Part shown: piece by piece, positions 55,186-63,638 of the stretch | Layout of the letters: each line of letters starts with the position of its first letter | How positions within the stretch are numbered: position 1 is the stretch's first letter | From: Bacteroidales bacterium | GTDB taxonomy: Bacteria > Bacteroidota > Bacteroidia > Bacteroidales > UBA932 | Direction: 5' to 3' | NCBI GenBank assembly: GCA_017546605.1 | Contig: JAFYSH010000010.1 | Span: forward strand, 1-64,000 | DNA length: 64,000 nucleotides | Position numbers and translations under genes: made by a program | Notes under the pieces: model-generated | Database searches by the model: none | Seen by the model: only the letters and a program-made list of their open reading frames with translations | What the model was told of the DNA's origin: nothing

Positions 55186-56511
55186 ATGCATACCTACAAA
55201 ACCCATTATAAACACCTACTAAAACTGGGCATTCCCATTATGATCGGACAACTCGGCATGATTATTCTGAGCTTCGCCGATACCATGATGGTCGGTCAAT
55301 ACGACACAAACGCCTTGGCCGCCGCCAGTTTTGTCAACAATCTATTTAACCTGGTCATCATTTTCTCCACAGGTTTTTCCTACGGGCTCACGCCCATCGT
55401 AGGCAGTCTGTTTGGACAAGGAGAAGCACAGAAAATCGGGGAAAAGTTGAAGAATTCCATCTTGACCAATGGCATAACAGCTTTGTTATTAATGCTGATA
55501 ATGTTTATCTTATATTTAAATATTGATCAGCTTGGCCAACCGGAGGAATTATTACCCCTGATTCGTCCCTATTACCTGACACTCCTTATTTCGCTGCTGT
55601 TTGTACTGTTTTTTAATGCTTTCCGGCAATTTTCTGAAGGTATTACCGACACCATTATGCCCATGTGCATCCTGTTGGGAGGGAACTTACTCAACATCTT
55701 TGGAAACTGGATTTTGATCTATGGCAAGTTGGGACTCCCGGAAATGGGCTTGCTCGGAGCGGGTATCTCAACCTTGATCTCACGGATGGTGATGCTACTG
55801 GTTTTCGTCGTCGTTTTCTTCTATACACGCCGCTATGCCATCTACCGACAAGGCTTTCGTAATGCATTGATCAACCGAAAGGACTGTATTCATATTGCAA
55901 AAATGGGCTTTCCCATCGGTTTGCAAATGGGTATGGAAAGCGCCTCTTTTAGTCTGAGCGCCATCATGGTAGGCTGGATTGGTACGATTGCCCTGGCTTC
56001 CCATCAAGTCATGATTACCATCAGCCAATTTGGTTTTATGCTCTATTATGGAATGGCTGCAGCGGTGGCCGTGCGAACAAGTAACTTCTATGGCAACAAC
56101 GATCGGAAAGGCTGTCAAACAGCGGCTAAGGCCGGTTTCCGCCTGATTCTACTCATGTCAATCGTTGTTTCCATTGTGGTATTGCTGCTGCGCAACCATT
56201 TGGGAGGCCTCTTCTCGGACAATGAAAAAGTGATTCGGATTGTCGCCCAACTGGTGATTCCATTTGTTATCTACCAATTTGGAGACGGCCTCCAAATCAA
56301 CTACTCCAACGCTCTGCGCGGGATCTCCGATGTAAAAATGGTCTCCATCATTGCCTTTGTGGCCTATTTCCTCATCTCCCTGCCCGCAGCCTTCATCTTC
56401 GCCTTTGTATTGGAATGGGGACTGTTCGGTATCTGGTGCTCCTATCCTTTGGGCTTGACGACGGCTGGTATCCTATTTTGGCTACGTTTCCGAAGGAATT
56501 TTGTAAATTAG
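55186..56511 (+). CDS. MATE-family efflux transporter
   Basis: The 441-residue protein has 12 hydrophobic segments in two halves with MATE motifs: LGIPIMIGQLGMIILSFADT near the start, GFSYGLTPIVGSLFGQ and GFPIGLQMGMESASFS at the second half. It should export drugs or other cations in exchange for H+ or Na+. A Nudix gene follows after 4 nt, and the two probably share a transcript. Confidence 0.93.
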   Translation: MHTYKTHYKHLLKLGIPIMIGQLGMIILSFADTMMVGQYDTNALAAASFVNNLFNLVIIFSTGFSYGLTPIVGSLFGQGEAQKIGEKLKNSILTNGITALLLMLIMFILYLNIDQLGQPEELLPLIRPYYLTLLISLLFVLFFNAFRQFSEGITDTIMPMCILLGGNLLNIFGNWILIYGKLGLPEMGLLGAGISTLISRMVMLLVFVVVFFYTRRYAIYRQGFRNALINRKDCIHIAKMGFPIGLQMGMESASFSLSAIMVGWIGTIALASHQVMITISQFGFMLYYGMAAAVAVRTSNFYGNNDRKGCQTAAKAGFRLILLMSIVVSIVVLLLRNHLGGLFSDNEKVIRIVAQLVIPFVIYQFGDGLQINYSNALRGISDVKMVSIIAFVAYFLISLPAAFIFAFVLEWGLFGIWCSYPLGLTTAGILFWLRFRRNFVN

Positions 56512-56515
56512 CTGT

Positions 56516-56965
56516 ATGAAAGAAATCGAAGTAGTTGCCGCAGTCATTGTTGATAAGGGCAAAATCCTTGCTACCCAACGGTCAAAAGGCGAATTTCAAG
56601 GGCTGTGGGAATTTCCTGGCGGAAAAATTGAAGTGGGAGAAACTCCTGAAGAGGCGCTCGTGCGCGAAATTCAGGAAGAATTGGAGGCAGAAATCGAATT
56701 GGACGAATTCATCAAAACCGTTGAGTGGGACTACCCAACCTTTCACTTGAAGATGCATTGCTATTTCTGTACCTTGCTTTCTGAATCGTTACAGTTAAAA
56801 GAGCATACAGCCTGCTGTTGGCTGGATCGGGATCACTTGGATGCTGTACAGTGGCTTCCCGCAGATCTTGCACTTTTGCCAGAAATCGACGAGTACTTGT
56901 GCTACTTATGGTACTTGGAAGACGAGTATGACGAAGAAGACGGAAAATTTGATGCTTATGCCTGA
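56516..56965 (+). CDS. Nudix NTP pyrophosphohydrolase (MutT-like)
   Basis: The 149-residue protein has the full Nudix box (GGKIEVGETPEEALVREI followed by QEELEAEI), so it is likely active. MutT-type enzymes hydrolyse 8-oxo-dGTP or related nucleotides. VIVDKGKILATQRSKGEFQG and GLWEFPGGK match the (deoxy)nucleoside triphosphate group. The C-terminus is acidic (DEEDG). Its last 8 nt overlap the start of the Smr gene. Confidence 0.93.
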   Translation: MKEIEVVAAVIVDKGKILATQRSKGEFQGLWEFPGGKIEVGETPEEALVREIQEELEAEIELDEFIKTVEWDYPTFHLKMHCYFCTLLSESLQLKEHTACCWLDRDHLDAVQWLPADLALLPEIDEYLCYLWYLEDEYDEEDGKFDAYA

Positions 56966-57470
56966 TTATCAAGTTGGAGATTGTGTTGTATTGATGGATG
57001 CCAACCTGCGTGGACGCATCACGGCAATCGGACGCAGGGTACGCATCGAGTTGGAAGACGGGTTGGAAATCGAGGCCAGCCCGTGCGAGTTTGTGGTCAC
57101 CCAGTCGGAAGAAATGACAACCTTGCAAGAAAGTCCACTCCAATCCAAAGTAGCATCTTCCCATAAAAATTCAGCGATCCCCAAAAAAATAGGCTCGCTA
57201 AACCGAGCCATTACCGTTGATCTGCACATCGAGCAGCTTCCCGGTGGCAACCGCATCCCGCAAGGAAAACGATTGCAATATCAAATGGATGCCTTTCACC
57301 GCATCCTACGCCAACACCTCATTCATCGAGGAATGCGTATTTCGTTTATTCATGGCATCGGCGACGGCATATTAAAAACAGCCATCCGTAAAGAACTACG
57401 CGAAACGTATGCGCTTCGATGCTCCTACAACGTGGGCGATCCCGCCGTCACCGTTGTTACCATCAAATAA
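56958..57470 (+). CDS. Short Smr-domain protein
   Basis: I start at ATG 56958 (170 residues), which overlaps the Nudix gene by 8 nt; ATG 56952 is an alternative. The N-terminal 60 residues are a small KOW-like domain (YQVGDCVVLMDANLRGRITA). A linker rich in Ser/Lys follows, then an Smr domain (VDLHIEQLPG, then FIHGIGDGILKTAIRKEL), which in MutS2-like proteins cuts or binds nucleic acid. Bacteroidota DUF2027-Smr proteins are about twice as long, so a central domain appears to be missing. Confidence 0.85.
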   Translation: MPDYQVGDCVVLMDANLRGRITAIGRRVRIELEDGLEIEASPCEFVVTQSEEMTTLQESPLQSKVASSHKNSAIPKKIGSLNRAITVDLHIEQLPGGNRIPQGKRLQYQMDAFHRILRQHLIHRGMRISFIHGIGDGILKTAIRKELRETYALRCSYNVGDPAVTVVTIK

Positions 57471-57481
57471 CCTGTTTCAAC

Positions 57482-57661
57482 TTATTCAGCCGGCGCCCAT
57501 TTGCAGCGGACAGGAGAAACAATTGCGCCTTCATCCTTCAACTGCTTCATAGCCTTGTCCACATCTTTGCGATCTAAACCACTGATTTCCGCAATTTTAC
57601 CTGCATTCAAAGGCTCACCAGCCTCTTTCATCGTTGCCAATACTTTTTCTTTAGTTTCCAT
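57482..57661 (-). CDS. 59-residue winged-helix transcriptional regulator
   Basis: Reading the minus strand from ATG 57661 to TAA gives a 59-residue protein starting [20 protein letters not shown]. It continues as a short winged helix ([18 protein letters not shown]) with a conserved-looking tail that ends WAPAE. Similar small proteins are common in Bacteroidota and Clostridia, but their targets are unknown. It lies 63 nt after thiD and may be read with the thiamine operon or from its own promoter. The MarR-like or small HTH label is by resemblance. Confidence 0.8.
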   Translation of the reverse strand: METKEKVLATMKEAGEPLNAGKIAEISGLDRKDVDKAMKQLKDEGAIVSPVRCKWAPAE

Positions 57662-57724
57662 AATTAGATTTCTATATTTTTAATCATTTTATATAGATAA
57701 ATATACAGCAAATAGAATGCCAAA

Positions 57725-58537
57725 CTACATGGACCGATCAAAGAAATGATTCACGGGTCCATGACCGTGTCCTATGCTGTAATTGGCTCCAGACAAAATG
57801 GCCTGCTCAATATAGTGCTTGGCCGATTTTGCCGCTGCAGTAAGGTCTTCTCCCCGAGCCAATGCCGCTGCAAAGGCGGAAGAAAGTGTACAGCCCGTAC
57901 CGTGTGTATTGGGAGTCTGTACCCGTTTTGAGGGTAGCAAAGTTACCGTATCATCTTCCGCATTGTAGAAATAATCCACCAACTCTTCTCCAGTCAAATG
58001 ACCTGCTTTGAGCAATACAGATATACCATATTTCTCTACCAGGGATTTTGCAACCGCCGGAAAATCCCGTTCATCGTTAATCGTTTGGCCAATCAAGATC
58101 TCTGCTTCGGGCACATTGGGGGTCAACACGCGAGCCATCGGCAAAAGGCGTTGTTTAATTACTTCGATAGCGCTTTCTTCAATCAGGCGATGCCCCGAAG
58201 TGGCCACCATCACGGGGTCCAGCACGACATTGCTAATTTCGTATTTCTCAATTTTATCCGCCACTAGGTTGACCACCTCTGCAGAATGTAACATTCCAAT
58301 TTTCAAAGCATTTGCACCAATATCGGACAAAACTGCATCGATTTGTCCGCCCAAAATATCCAAGGGAATCGGATGCACGGCTTGTACGCCCAGGGTATTT
58401 TGCACGGTTACGGCTGTGATGGCCGAAGCTGCATAGCAGCCCATTGCACTAATTGCCTTGATATCAGCTTGAATGCCTGCTCCACCACCGGAATCACTTC
58501 CAGCAATGGTCAACACTACGTTGTATTTCTTTTCCAT
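57725..58537 (-). CDS. thiD: Hydroxymethylpyrimidine/phosphomethylpyrimidine kinase
   Basis: ThiD phosphorylates HMP twice to HMP-PP for thiamine synthesis. Start ATG 58537 (270 residues) follows thiL by 4 nt; an upstream ATG 58561 would overlap thiL. The ribokinase-like fold has LTIAGSDSGGGAGIQADIKA and a C-terminal NTHGTGCTLSSAFAAALA with the catalytic Asp/Cys region. It is the fourth gene of the thiamine operon under the TPP riboswitch at 61660-61740. Confidence 0.96.
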   Translation of the reverse strand: MEKKYNVVLTIAGSDSGGGAGIQADIKAISAMGCYAASAITAVTVQNTLGVQAVHPIPLDILGGQIDAVLSDIGANALKIGMLHSAEVVNLVADKIEKYEISNVVLDPVMVATSGHRLIEESAIEVIKQRLLPMARVLTPNVPEAEILIGQTINDERDFPAVAKSLVEKYGISVLLKAGHLTGEELVDYFYNAEDDTVTLLPSKRVQTPNTHGTGCTLSSAFAAALARGEDLTAAAKSAKHYIEQAILSGANYSIGHGHGPVNHFFDRSM

Positions 58538-58541
58538 ATTC

Positions 58542-59504
58542 TTAAAAATGTTGGTATCCAATAGTTTTCAATGTATAATCGTTTCCATTCAACTGCCACT
58601 TTACCCCTTGTCCAGCGACAATTTTGCCGATTGGAAAGATCGGAAAATCCACCCGATTCACCAGATCTGCAGGGGCCGTAAACAGCAATTCAAAATCTTC
58701 TCCACCACCGGCAGCCAGTTCATAAAGGTCCCAACCTTGTTCCTGACACACGGTTTTAAGTTCAGTAGATATCGGCAGTTGATCCAGGTACACCTCGGCT
58801 CCTACACCCGAAGCTTTCAGGATATGCCGCAAATCCGAAGCAATCCCATCCGAAATGTCCATCATAGCTCCCACACAACCCGTTTCTCGCAAGGCCATCC
58901 CTTCCTTTACTCGTGGCATCGGTCGAAGATGTCGTTCAACAAGCTGTTGTACGAGCGGTGTTCTCTCTAAATTTTTCAAAATAGCCTGTAATCCACCTGC
59001 TGAATCACCCAACGCTCCCGTTACAAAAATGGTATCTCCTACCCTGGCTCCACTACGGTACAAAGCGGTTCCCCGAGGACAAGTTCCCAATACCCCGACG
59101 TTCAGTGCAATATCTCGAAGTGAAGAAGTGGTATCTCCCCCCAATAGCGGAACTTGGTAGATCTTACTAATGGCTGCATATCCCTCAATAAAGCGCTCAG
59201 CCCAAGTACCTTGTGCATCTTTCGGAAACCCTACGGACAAAAAAGTTGCCTTCGGAGTACCACCCATTGCAGCCACATCGCTCAGATTCACAGCAGCTGT
59301 CTTCCAACCGACATCCTCTGCTGAGGAAGCCGATCTTAGAAAGTGCACCCCCTCCAGCAACATATCGGTTGAGACAAGCCAGTCTTCATCGCCTGCCGGC
59401 AACACGGCACAATCATCCCCGATTCCGAAAATACCTGCCGGCACATCAAAACGGCTTTTAATTTGGTCAATGAAGCCAAACTCACCTACTCTTGATTCAC
59501 CCAT
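58542..59504 (-). CDS. thiL: Thiamine-monophosphate kinase
   Basis: ThiL makes thiamine diphosphate from thiamine monophosphate with ATP. The 320-residue protein starts GESRVGEFGFIDQIKSRF and has FGIGDDCAVLP, STDMLLEGVHF and DISDGIASDLRHI. The start overlaps the end of thiE-tenA by 19 nt. The order places the last step of cofactor synthesis between the coupling enzyme and HMP kinase. Confidence 0.96.
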   Translation of the reverse strand: MGESRVGEFGFIDQIKSRFDVPAGIFGIGDDCAVLPAGDEDWLVSTDMLLEGVHFLRSASSAEDVGWKTAAVNLSDVAAMGGTPKATFLSVGFPKDAQGTWAERFIEGYAAISKIYQVPLLGGDTTSSLRDIALNVGVLGTCPRGTALYRSGARVGDTIFVTGALGDSAGGLQAILKNLERTPLVQQLVERHLRPMPRVKEGMALRETGCVGAMMDISDGIASDLRHILKASGVGAEVYLDQLPISTELKTVCQEQGWDLYELAAGGGEDFELLFTAPADLVNRVDFPIFPIGKIVAGQGVKWQLNGNDYTLKTIGYQHF

Positions 59505-60808
59505 CCTTCCAATGATTTTATGTACTCATAGGATTTGCTTTCACCTTCATAGGCGTAATCCCAAAAGGCATACTCACACAAAGCTGCTTTCAAGTAGTAA
59601 TCATTCATCAACTCACGGGTCTTCGCATCTGTTCCCGCTGCCCAATGGTCAACCATCTCCAGCACCTGATTCACACCTTGCGTAAACTCTTCGTTGCCAT
59701 ATTCAAGAATCCAATCGGCATAGGGATTGTTTTCCAAGGTGGCCGTTTTAAGAATATGCAATCCCACACGGTTATAAATCCACATACAGGGCAAAACAAC
59801 CGCCAGCGCAATGCCATTCACACCCGTCTTGATACCATTCAGGATCAATTCATTATAGAAATCCGTAACGAAGGAAGCTTGCACCTGGGTATTGATATGG
59901 TAGCGGTTGATCAGCAATTCATGCATCAGTTTCTCCCCTTCCATACCACTTTGTGCAAAGGCCAAAAACAACGAGCGACTCTCGGGATCTTCCATCATCT
60001 GCGCAAGCTGTTGCATCTGATGGTAGTAATTCTTCAAATAAAGTTCATCTTGTGCAATGTAACGCGCAAAAACATCCATACTCAAACTACCCTCTGAAAG
60101 TTCTTGAATGAATTTCTGTCCCAGAATCGCCTCATAAATTCGGGAAGATAGTCTCCATACTTGCTGGCTCCACAACGTTCGCGCATTTGCATCCACCAAC
60201 TCACGCAATGACTCAGCAGCAAAAGTAGGATCTGCAGCTGAACAAATTGCACTCACTACCGCCACACCATCACAGCCTGTTTGCATCACCGCTGCAGCAG
60301 TTGCCTGATTCATTCCACCAATTGCTACCGTAGGATGAGCCGACAAGCGCACAGCTTCCCGCAGGCCTTCCAATCCAAAAGGTGTAGCCGTATCGGTCTT
60401 TGTAGGGGTTCCATAGACTGGAGATATACCCACATAATCAACATCCAATGCATTGGCTGCCAATAATTCATCCAAATTTTCGACAGAAAGTCCAATGATT
60501 TTATCCGGTCCCAGCAGTTTACGGGCCAATGCGTAAGGCATATCCGATTGACCAATATGTACTCCATCGGCATCCACCGCCAAAGCAACATCCACTCGAT
60601 CATTAATGATCAACGGCACGCCAGTGGGTTCTATAAGTCGTTTTATGCGAAAAGCTAAGTCGATAAACTCTCCCGTAGAGGCTTCTTTTTCACGAAGTTG
60701 CACCATCGTTACACCACCAGCGACGGCGGCTGATACCACTTCTTCCAGACTGCGTCCCAAAGAAAGAGAACGGTCAGTCACCAAATACAATTTCAATGCG
60801 TTTTTCAT
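59486..60808 (-). CDS. thiE: Thiamine-phosphate synthase ThiE fused to thiaminase II TenA
   Basis: Residues 1-205 are ThiE, which joins HMP-PP and thiazole phosphate: LYLVTDRSLSLGRSLEE, VTMVQLREKEAS, DGVHIGQSDM, VAIGGMNQATAAAV. Residues 215-440 are TenA, which salvages HMP from amino-HMP: YEAILGQKFIQELSEGSL, AQDELYLKNYYH and LPCMWIYNRVG with the catalytic Cys and Tyr. No stop or frameshift separates the two, so this is a true fusion of coupling and salvage. The start overlaps thiM by 4 nt. Confidence 0.95.
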   Translation of the reverse strand: MKNALKLYLVTDRSLSLGRSLEEVVSAAVAGGVTMVQLREKEASTGEFIDLAFRIKRLIEPTGVPLIINDRVDVALAVDADGVHIGQSDMPYALARKLLGPDKIIGLSVENLDELLAANALDVDYVGISPVYGTPTKTDTATPFGLEGLREAVRLSAHPTVAIGGMNQATAAAVMQTGCDGVAVVSAICSAADPTFAAESLRELVDANARTLWSQQVWRLSSRIYEAILGQKFIQELSEGSLSMDVFARYIAQDELYLKNYYHQMQQLAQMMEDPESRSLFLAFAQSGMEGEKLMHELLINRYHINTQVQASFVTDFYNELILNGIKTGVNGIALAVVLPCMWIYNRVGLHILKTATLENNPYADWILEYGNEEFTQGVNQVLEMVDHWAAGTDAKTRELMNDYYLKAALCEYAFWDYAYEGESKSYEYIKSLEGWVNQE

Positions 60809-61590
60809 AATTGATCTGGAGTCAAGTTATACAATTCATCCAAAAAGTTTACCTGCATAGAACCATTCCCTTTGGAATAAGCAGCAGCACGTTCACCCGC
60901 CCAGCTCATGACAGCCATCGCAGCTGTTGCCGCCTCCATTGGATCACAAACGACAGCAGAAAAGGCTCCTATAATGGCCGTTGAGGTACAACCCATACCC
61001 GTCACGGCGGTCATCATTTCACTACCGCCCGTGACGATATGCACCTGTGTTCCATCCGTAATATAATCCGTTGCCCCACTGATTACTACAACTGAACTGG
61101 TTGTACAAGCCAAACGTTTGGCTGCTTCCAGCGCATCATCACTTGATGCCGTACTGTCTACCCCTTTACTCTTGATACGAGCATCCACCAGGGCCATGAT
61201 CTCACTGGCATTTCCACGGATAATAGTCGGATGACAAGCATCAATGATCTTCATAGCGGCCTGTGTTCGTTGTGAGGTTGCACCGGCACCCACCGGATCC
61301 AACACAATGGGAATACCACGATGGCGAGCCGCCTTACCAGCTGCCAGCATGCCCTCAATCCAACCATCATCCAAGGTGCCCAGGTTGATCACCAAAGCAC
61401 CTGCAATGGCTGTCATCTCATCCATTTCCCGAACCCAATGTGCCATAACAGGAGAAGCTCCAATTGCTAAAAGCGCATTGGCTGAATTATTCATAACTAC
61501 ATAATTGGTAATGTTCTGCACAAGGGGTCGCTGAATACGAACAGCTGCGAGCGATGCAGAAAGCAAGTCTTTTGGAAGGGTTGTATTCAT
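60805..61590 (-). CDS. thiM: Hydroxyethylthiazole kinase
   Basis: ThiM phosphorylates salvaged hydroxyethylthiazole. The 261-residue protein has PLVQNITNYVVMNNSANALL, PVVLDPVGAGATSQR-type motif (read as IPIVLDPVGAGAT) and AVTGMGCTSTAIIGAF with catalytic Cys. It is the first gene of the thiamine operon, 70 nt downstream of the TPP riboswitch. With TenA, ThiE, ThiL and ThiD this is a salvage-based pathway; thiC and thiazole-synthesis genes are not in view. Confidence 0.96.
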   Translation of the reverse strand: MNTTLPKDLLSASLAAVRIQRPLVQNITNYVVMNNSANALLAIGASPVMAHWVREMDEMTAIAGALVINLGTLDDGWIEGMLAAGKAARHRGIPIVLDPVGAGATSQRTQAAMKIIDACHPTIIRGNASEIMALVDARIKSKGVDSTASSDDALEAAKRLACTTSSVVVISGATDYITDGTQVHIVTGGSEMMTAVTGMGCTSTAIIGAFSAVVCDPMEAATAAMAVMSWAGERAAAYSKGNGSMQVNFLDELYNLTPDQL

Positions 61591-61659
61591 AAAACATCTT
61601 TGTTTTACAGCTTAAGGATAAGGAACTTGCATAAGCCAACAAGACTATGAATACCGTAC

Positions 61660-61740
61660 CGTTTCCCTGCGCTGTCATTATACATATCAGGTTCATAGGG
61701 TGTAATCTCAGCCGGACATTTTGGGTTCCAGCACCCCTAA
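61660..61740 (-). ncRNA. TPP riboswitch (THI element)
   Basis: On the minus strand the motif reads GGGGTGC, then GGCTGAGATTACACCC, then GAACCTGAT, and finally TAATGACAGCGCAGGGAAA, the conserved TPP aptamer in the right order. Thiamine diphosphate binding should lower expression of thiM and the genes after it. The expression platform probably lies in 61591-61659, where no strong terminator is visible, so control of translation is likely. Confidence 0.95.
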
Positions 61741-61748
61741 CAGCACTG

Positions 61749-61779
61749 CAAATGTAAGTAAATTTTGTAAAACAACAAA
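61749..61779 (-). promoter_or_regulatory. Promoter of the thiamine operon
   Basis: TTTG (61776-61779), 19 nt, TACATTTG (61749-61756) fits the Bacteroidota consensus exactly. It lies a few nt upstream of the TPP aptamer and overlaps the T tract of the etf terminator. Confidence 0.8.
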
Positions 61780-61799
61780 AGGTGACACCGGGTCACCTT
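61779..61799 (-). terminator. Rho-independent terminator of the etf operon
   Basis: On the minus strand AAGGTGAC and GTCACCTT form an 8-bp stem with a 5-nt loop. It is followed by TTGTTGTTTT. It lies 31 nt after the etfA stop codon. Confidence 0.85.
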
Positions 61800-61830
61800 C
61801 TGTTTCTGATTAGATTCACACTAGAGTTGT

Positions 61831-62835
61831 TTACTTGATCATTCCTTTCAGACGTTCGGTCAACAGCGGAACAATCTTGTTCACATCACCCACAATACCG
61901 AGGTCTGCCACTTGGAAAATCGGTGCGAATTTGTCTTTATTCACCGCTACGATGAAGTCTGACTCTTCCATACCCGCCAAGTGTTGGATGGCTCCAGAGA
62001 TACCCAAAGCGAGGTACAAGTCCGGACGAACGGTCTTACCGGTTTGGCCTACTTGACGGTCATGGCCGATGATACCAGCATCCACCATTGCGCGAGAAGA
62101 AGAAACTTCTGCTCCCAAAACTTCCGCCAAGTCACGCAAACGGTCAAAACCTTCTTGATTACCAACACCACGACCACCAGATACCAAAATCTTGGCTTCT
62201 GCGATGTCCACCATACCCTTGTCTTCCTTCACATTTTCCAACATTTCCACTTTGAAGCGGGCTTTGTCAAATTTCGGTTCAAAAGGAATGATGGTACCTT
62301 GACGATTGGGATCAGCCGGCAATTTTTGCATCACACCCGGGCGAACGGTTGACATTTGCGGACGGTGTTCAGTACACATAATGGTTGCCATCAAGTTACC
62401 ACCAAAAGCCGGACGGGTCATCATCAACTCGCGGGTTTCAGAGATTTCCAACTTGGTACAGTCAGCGGTCAAACCAGTTTCCAAACGTGCGGAAAGACGC
62501 GGTGCCAAGTCACGACCTATGGTTGTTGCGCCAAAGAGCAAGATAGAAGGACGGAACGCCTTCACCACTTGATCCACTACTTGTGCATATTGTTCAGTCA
62601 AATAAAATTCCAATTCAGGATGATCAATGCAGATAACATCATCCGCACCGTGGGCAATCAAGGTCTGACATTGATCGGTAATTCCTTTACCCGGGAAGAT
62701 GGCTACCACCTTTTCTTCCAGTACATCAGCCAATTCACGTGCTTTTCCAATAAGCTCCAAAGCCACTGACTGAATTACGCCTTCACGTTGTTCAGCGAAG
62801 ACATAAACTCCTGTATAATCTTTCTTTACTAACAT
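61831..62835 (-). CDS. etfA: Electron transfer flavoprotein alpha subunit
   Basis: The 334-residue protein carries the C-terminal FAD domain: [36 protein letters not shown] and [20 protein letters not shown]. The N-terminal domain ([15 protein letters not shown]) contacts EtfB. With EtfB it passes electrons from acyl-CoA dehydrogenase, perhaps with bifurcation to ferredoxin; that is inference. The start is 12 nt after etfB. Confidence 0.96.
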   Translation of the reverse strand: MLVKKDYTGVYVFAEQREGVIQSVALELIGKARELADVLEEKVVAIFPGKGITDQCQTLIAHGADDVICIDHPELEFYLTEQYAQVVDQVVKAFRPSILLFGATTIGRDLAPRLSARLETGLTADCTKLEISETRELMMTRPAFGGNLMATIMCTEHRPQMSTVRPGVMQKLPADPNRQGTIIPFEPKFDKARFKVEMLENVKEDKGMVDIAEAKILVSGGRGVGNQEGFDRLRDLAEVLGAEVSSSRAMVDAGIIGHDRQVGQTGKTVRPDLYLALGISGAIQHLAGMEESDFIVAVNKDKFAPIFQVADLGIVGDVNKIVPLLTERLKGMIK

Positions 62836-62847
62836 ACTGTACCCGAA

Positions 62848-63627
62848 TTAAATGATGAATTTTTCTTTCAATTTACTGATGATAATGCCCACTGCTTCTT
62901 CTGCATCGACTTCGAATACTTCACCGGCTTGTTTCAAACCTTTGGTAAAGGCTTTGGCTACGCGGGTCGGAGAACCTTTCAAGCCCAATTTTTCTTCATC
63001 TACTTCGATGTGGTCAGCTCCCCAAATCTCAACCGGTTTGTTATAAGCATCCACAATACCGCGAACACTCATATAACGGGCTTTGCAACCAGAAGCCAAA
63101 ACGGTCATCAAACAAGGACCGGCAACGGCCAGACGTTGATAGCCTTCTTCGGTTTCTTTCTTCACCAGGAAACGTTGACCATCCCATTGCAAATCAGCTA
63201 CATAGGAAATTTGAGGGATATCCAAGTGTTCTGCAATTTGAGGACCCACTTGCGCGGTATCACCATCAATTGCCTGACGGCCAGCAACGATCAAGTCCCA
63301 TTTCAAGGTACGGATAGCTCCTGCCAACGCATTGGAGGTAGCCAAGGTATCAGCACCTGCAAACTTACGGTCAGTCAAGAGGATGGCTTTATCCGCTCCC
63401 ATTGCCAAGGCTTCACGCAACACTAAGTCTGCTTGCGGAGGACCCATGGTAATTACCGTAACTTCTGCACCGTAAGCGTCCTTTAAACGGAGGGCCATTT
63501 CTAAGCCTCCTTTGTCATCGGGGTTCATGATGCTAGGAACACCATCCCGAATCAATGTCCCTGTTACCGGATTGATTTTGATCTCTGTGGTATCGGGCAC
63601 TTGTTTGATACATACAACTATCTTCAT
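62848..63627 (-). CDS. etfB: Electron transfer flavoprotein beta subunit
   Basis: The 259-residue protein starts MKIVVCIKQVPDTTEIKI and has the AMP/FAD-binding features DGDTAQVGPQIAEHL and VAGRQAIDGD. It pairs with EtfA. The length and the start are normal. The preceding acyl-CoA dehydrogenase gene ends 11 nt upstream, so the three are probably one transcript. Confidence 0.96.
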   Translation of the reverse strand: MKIVVCIKQVPDTTEIKINPVTGTLIRDGVPSIMNPDDKGGLEMALRLKDAYGAEVTVITMGPPQADLVLREALAMGADKAILLTDRKFAGADTLATSNALAGAIRTLKWDLIVAGRQAIDGDTAQVGPQIAEHLDIPQISYVADLQWDGQRFLVKKETEEGYQRLAVAGPCLMTVLASGCKARYMSVRGIVDAYNKPVEIWGADHIEVDEEKLGLKGSPTRVAKAFTKGLKQAGEVFEVDAEEAVGIIISKLKEKFII

Positions 63628-63638
63628 ACTAGAATCTC

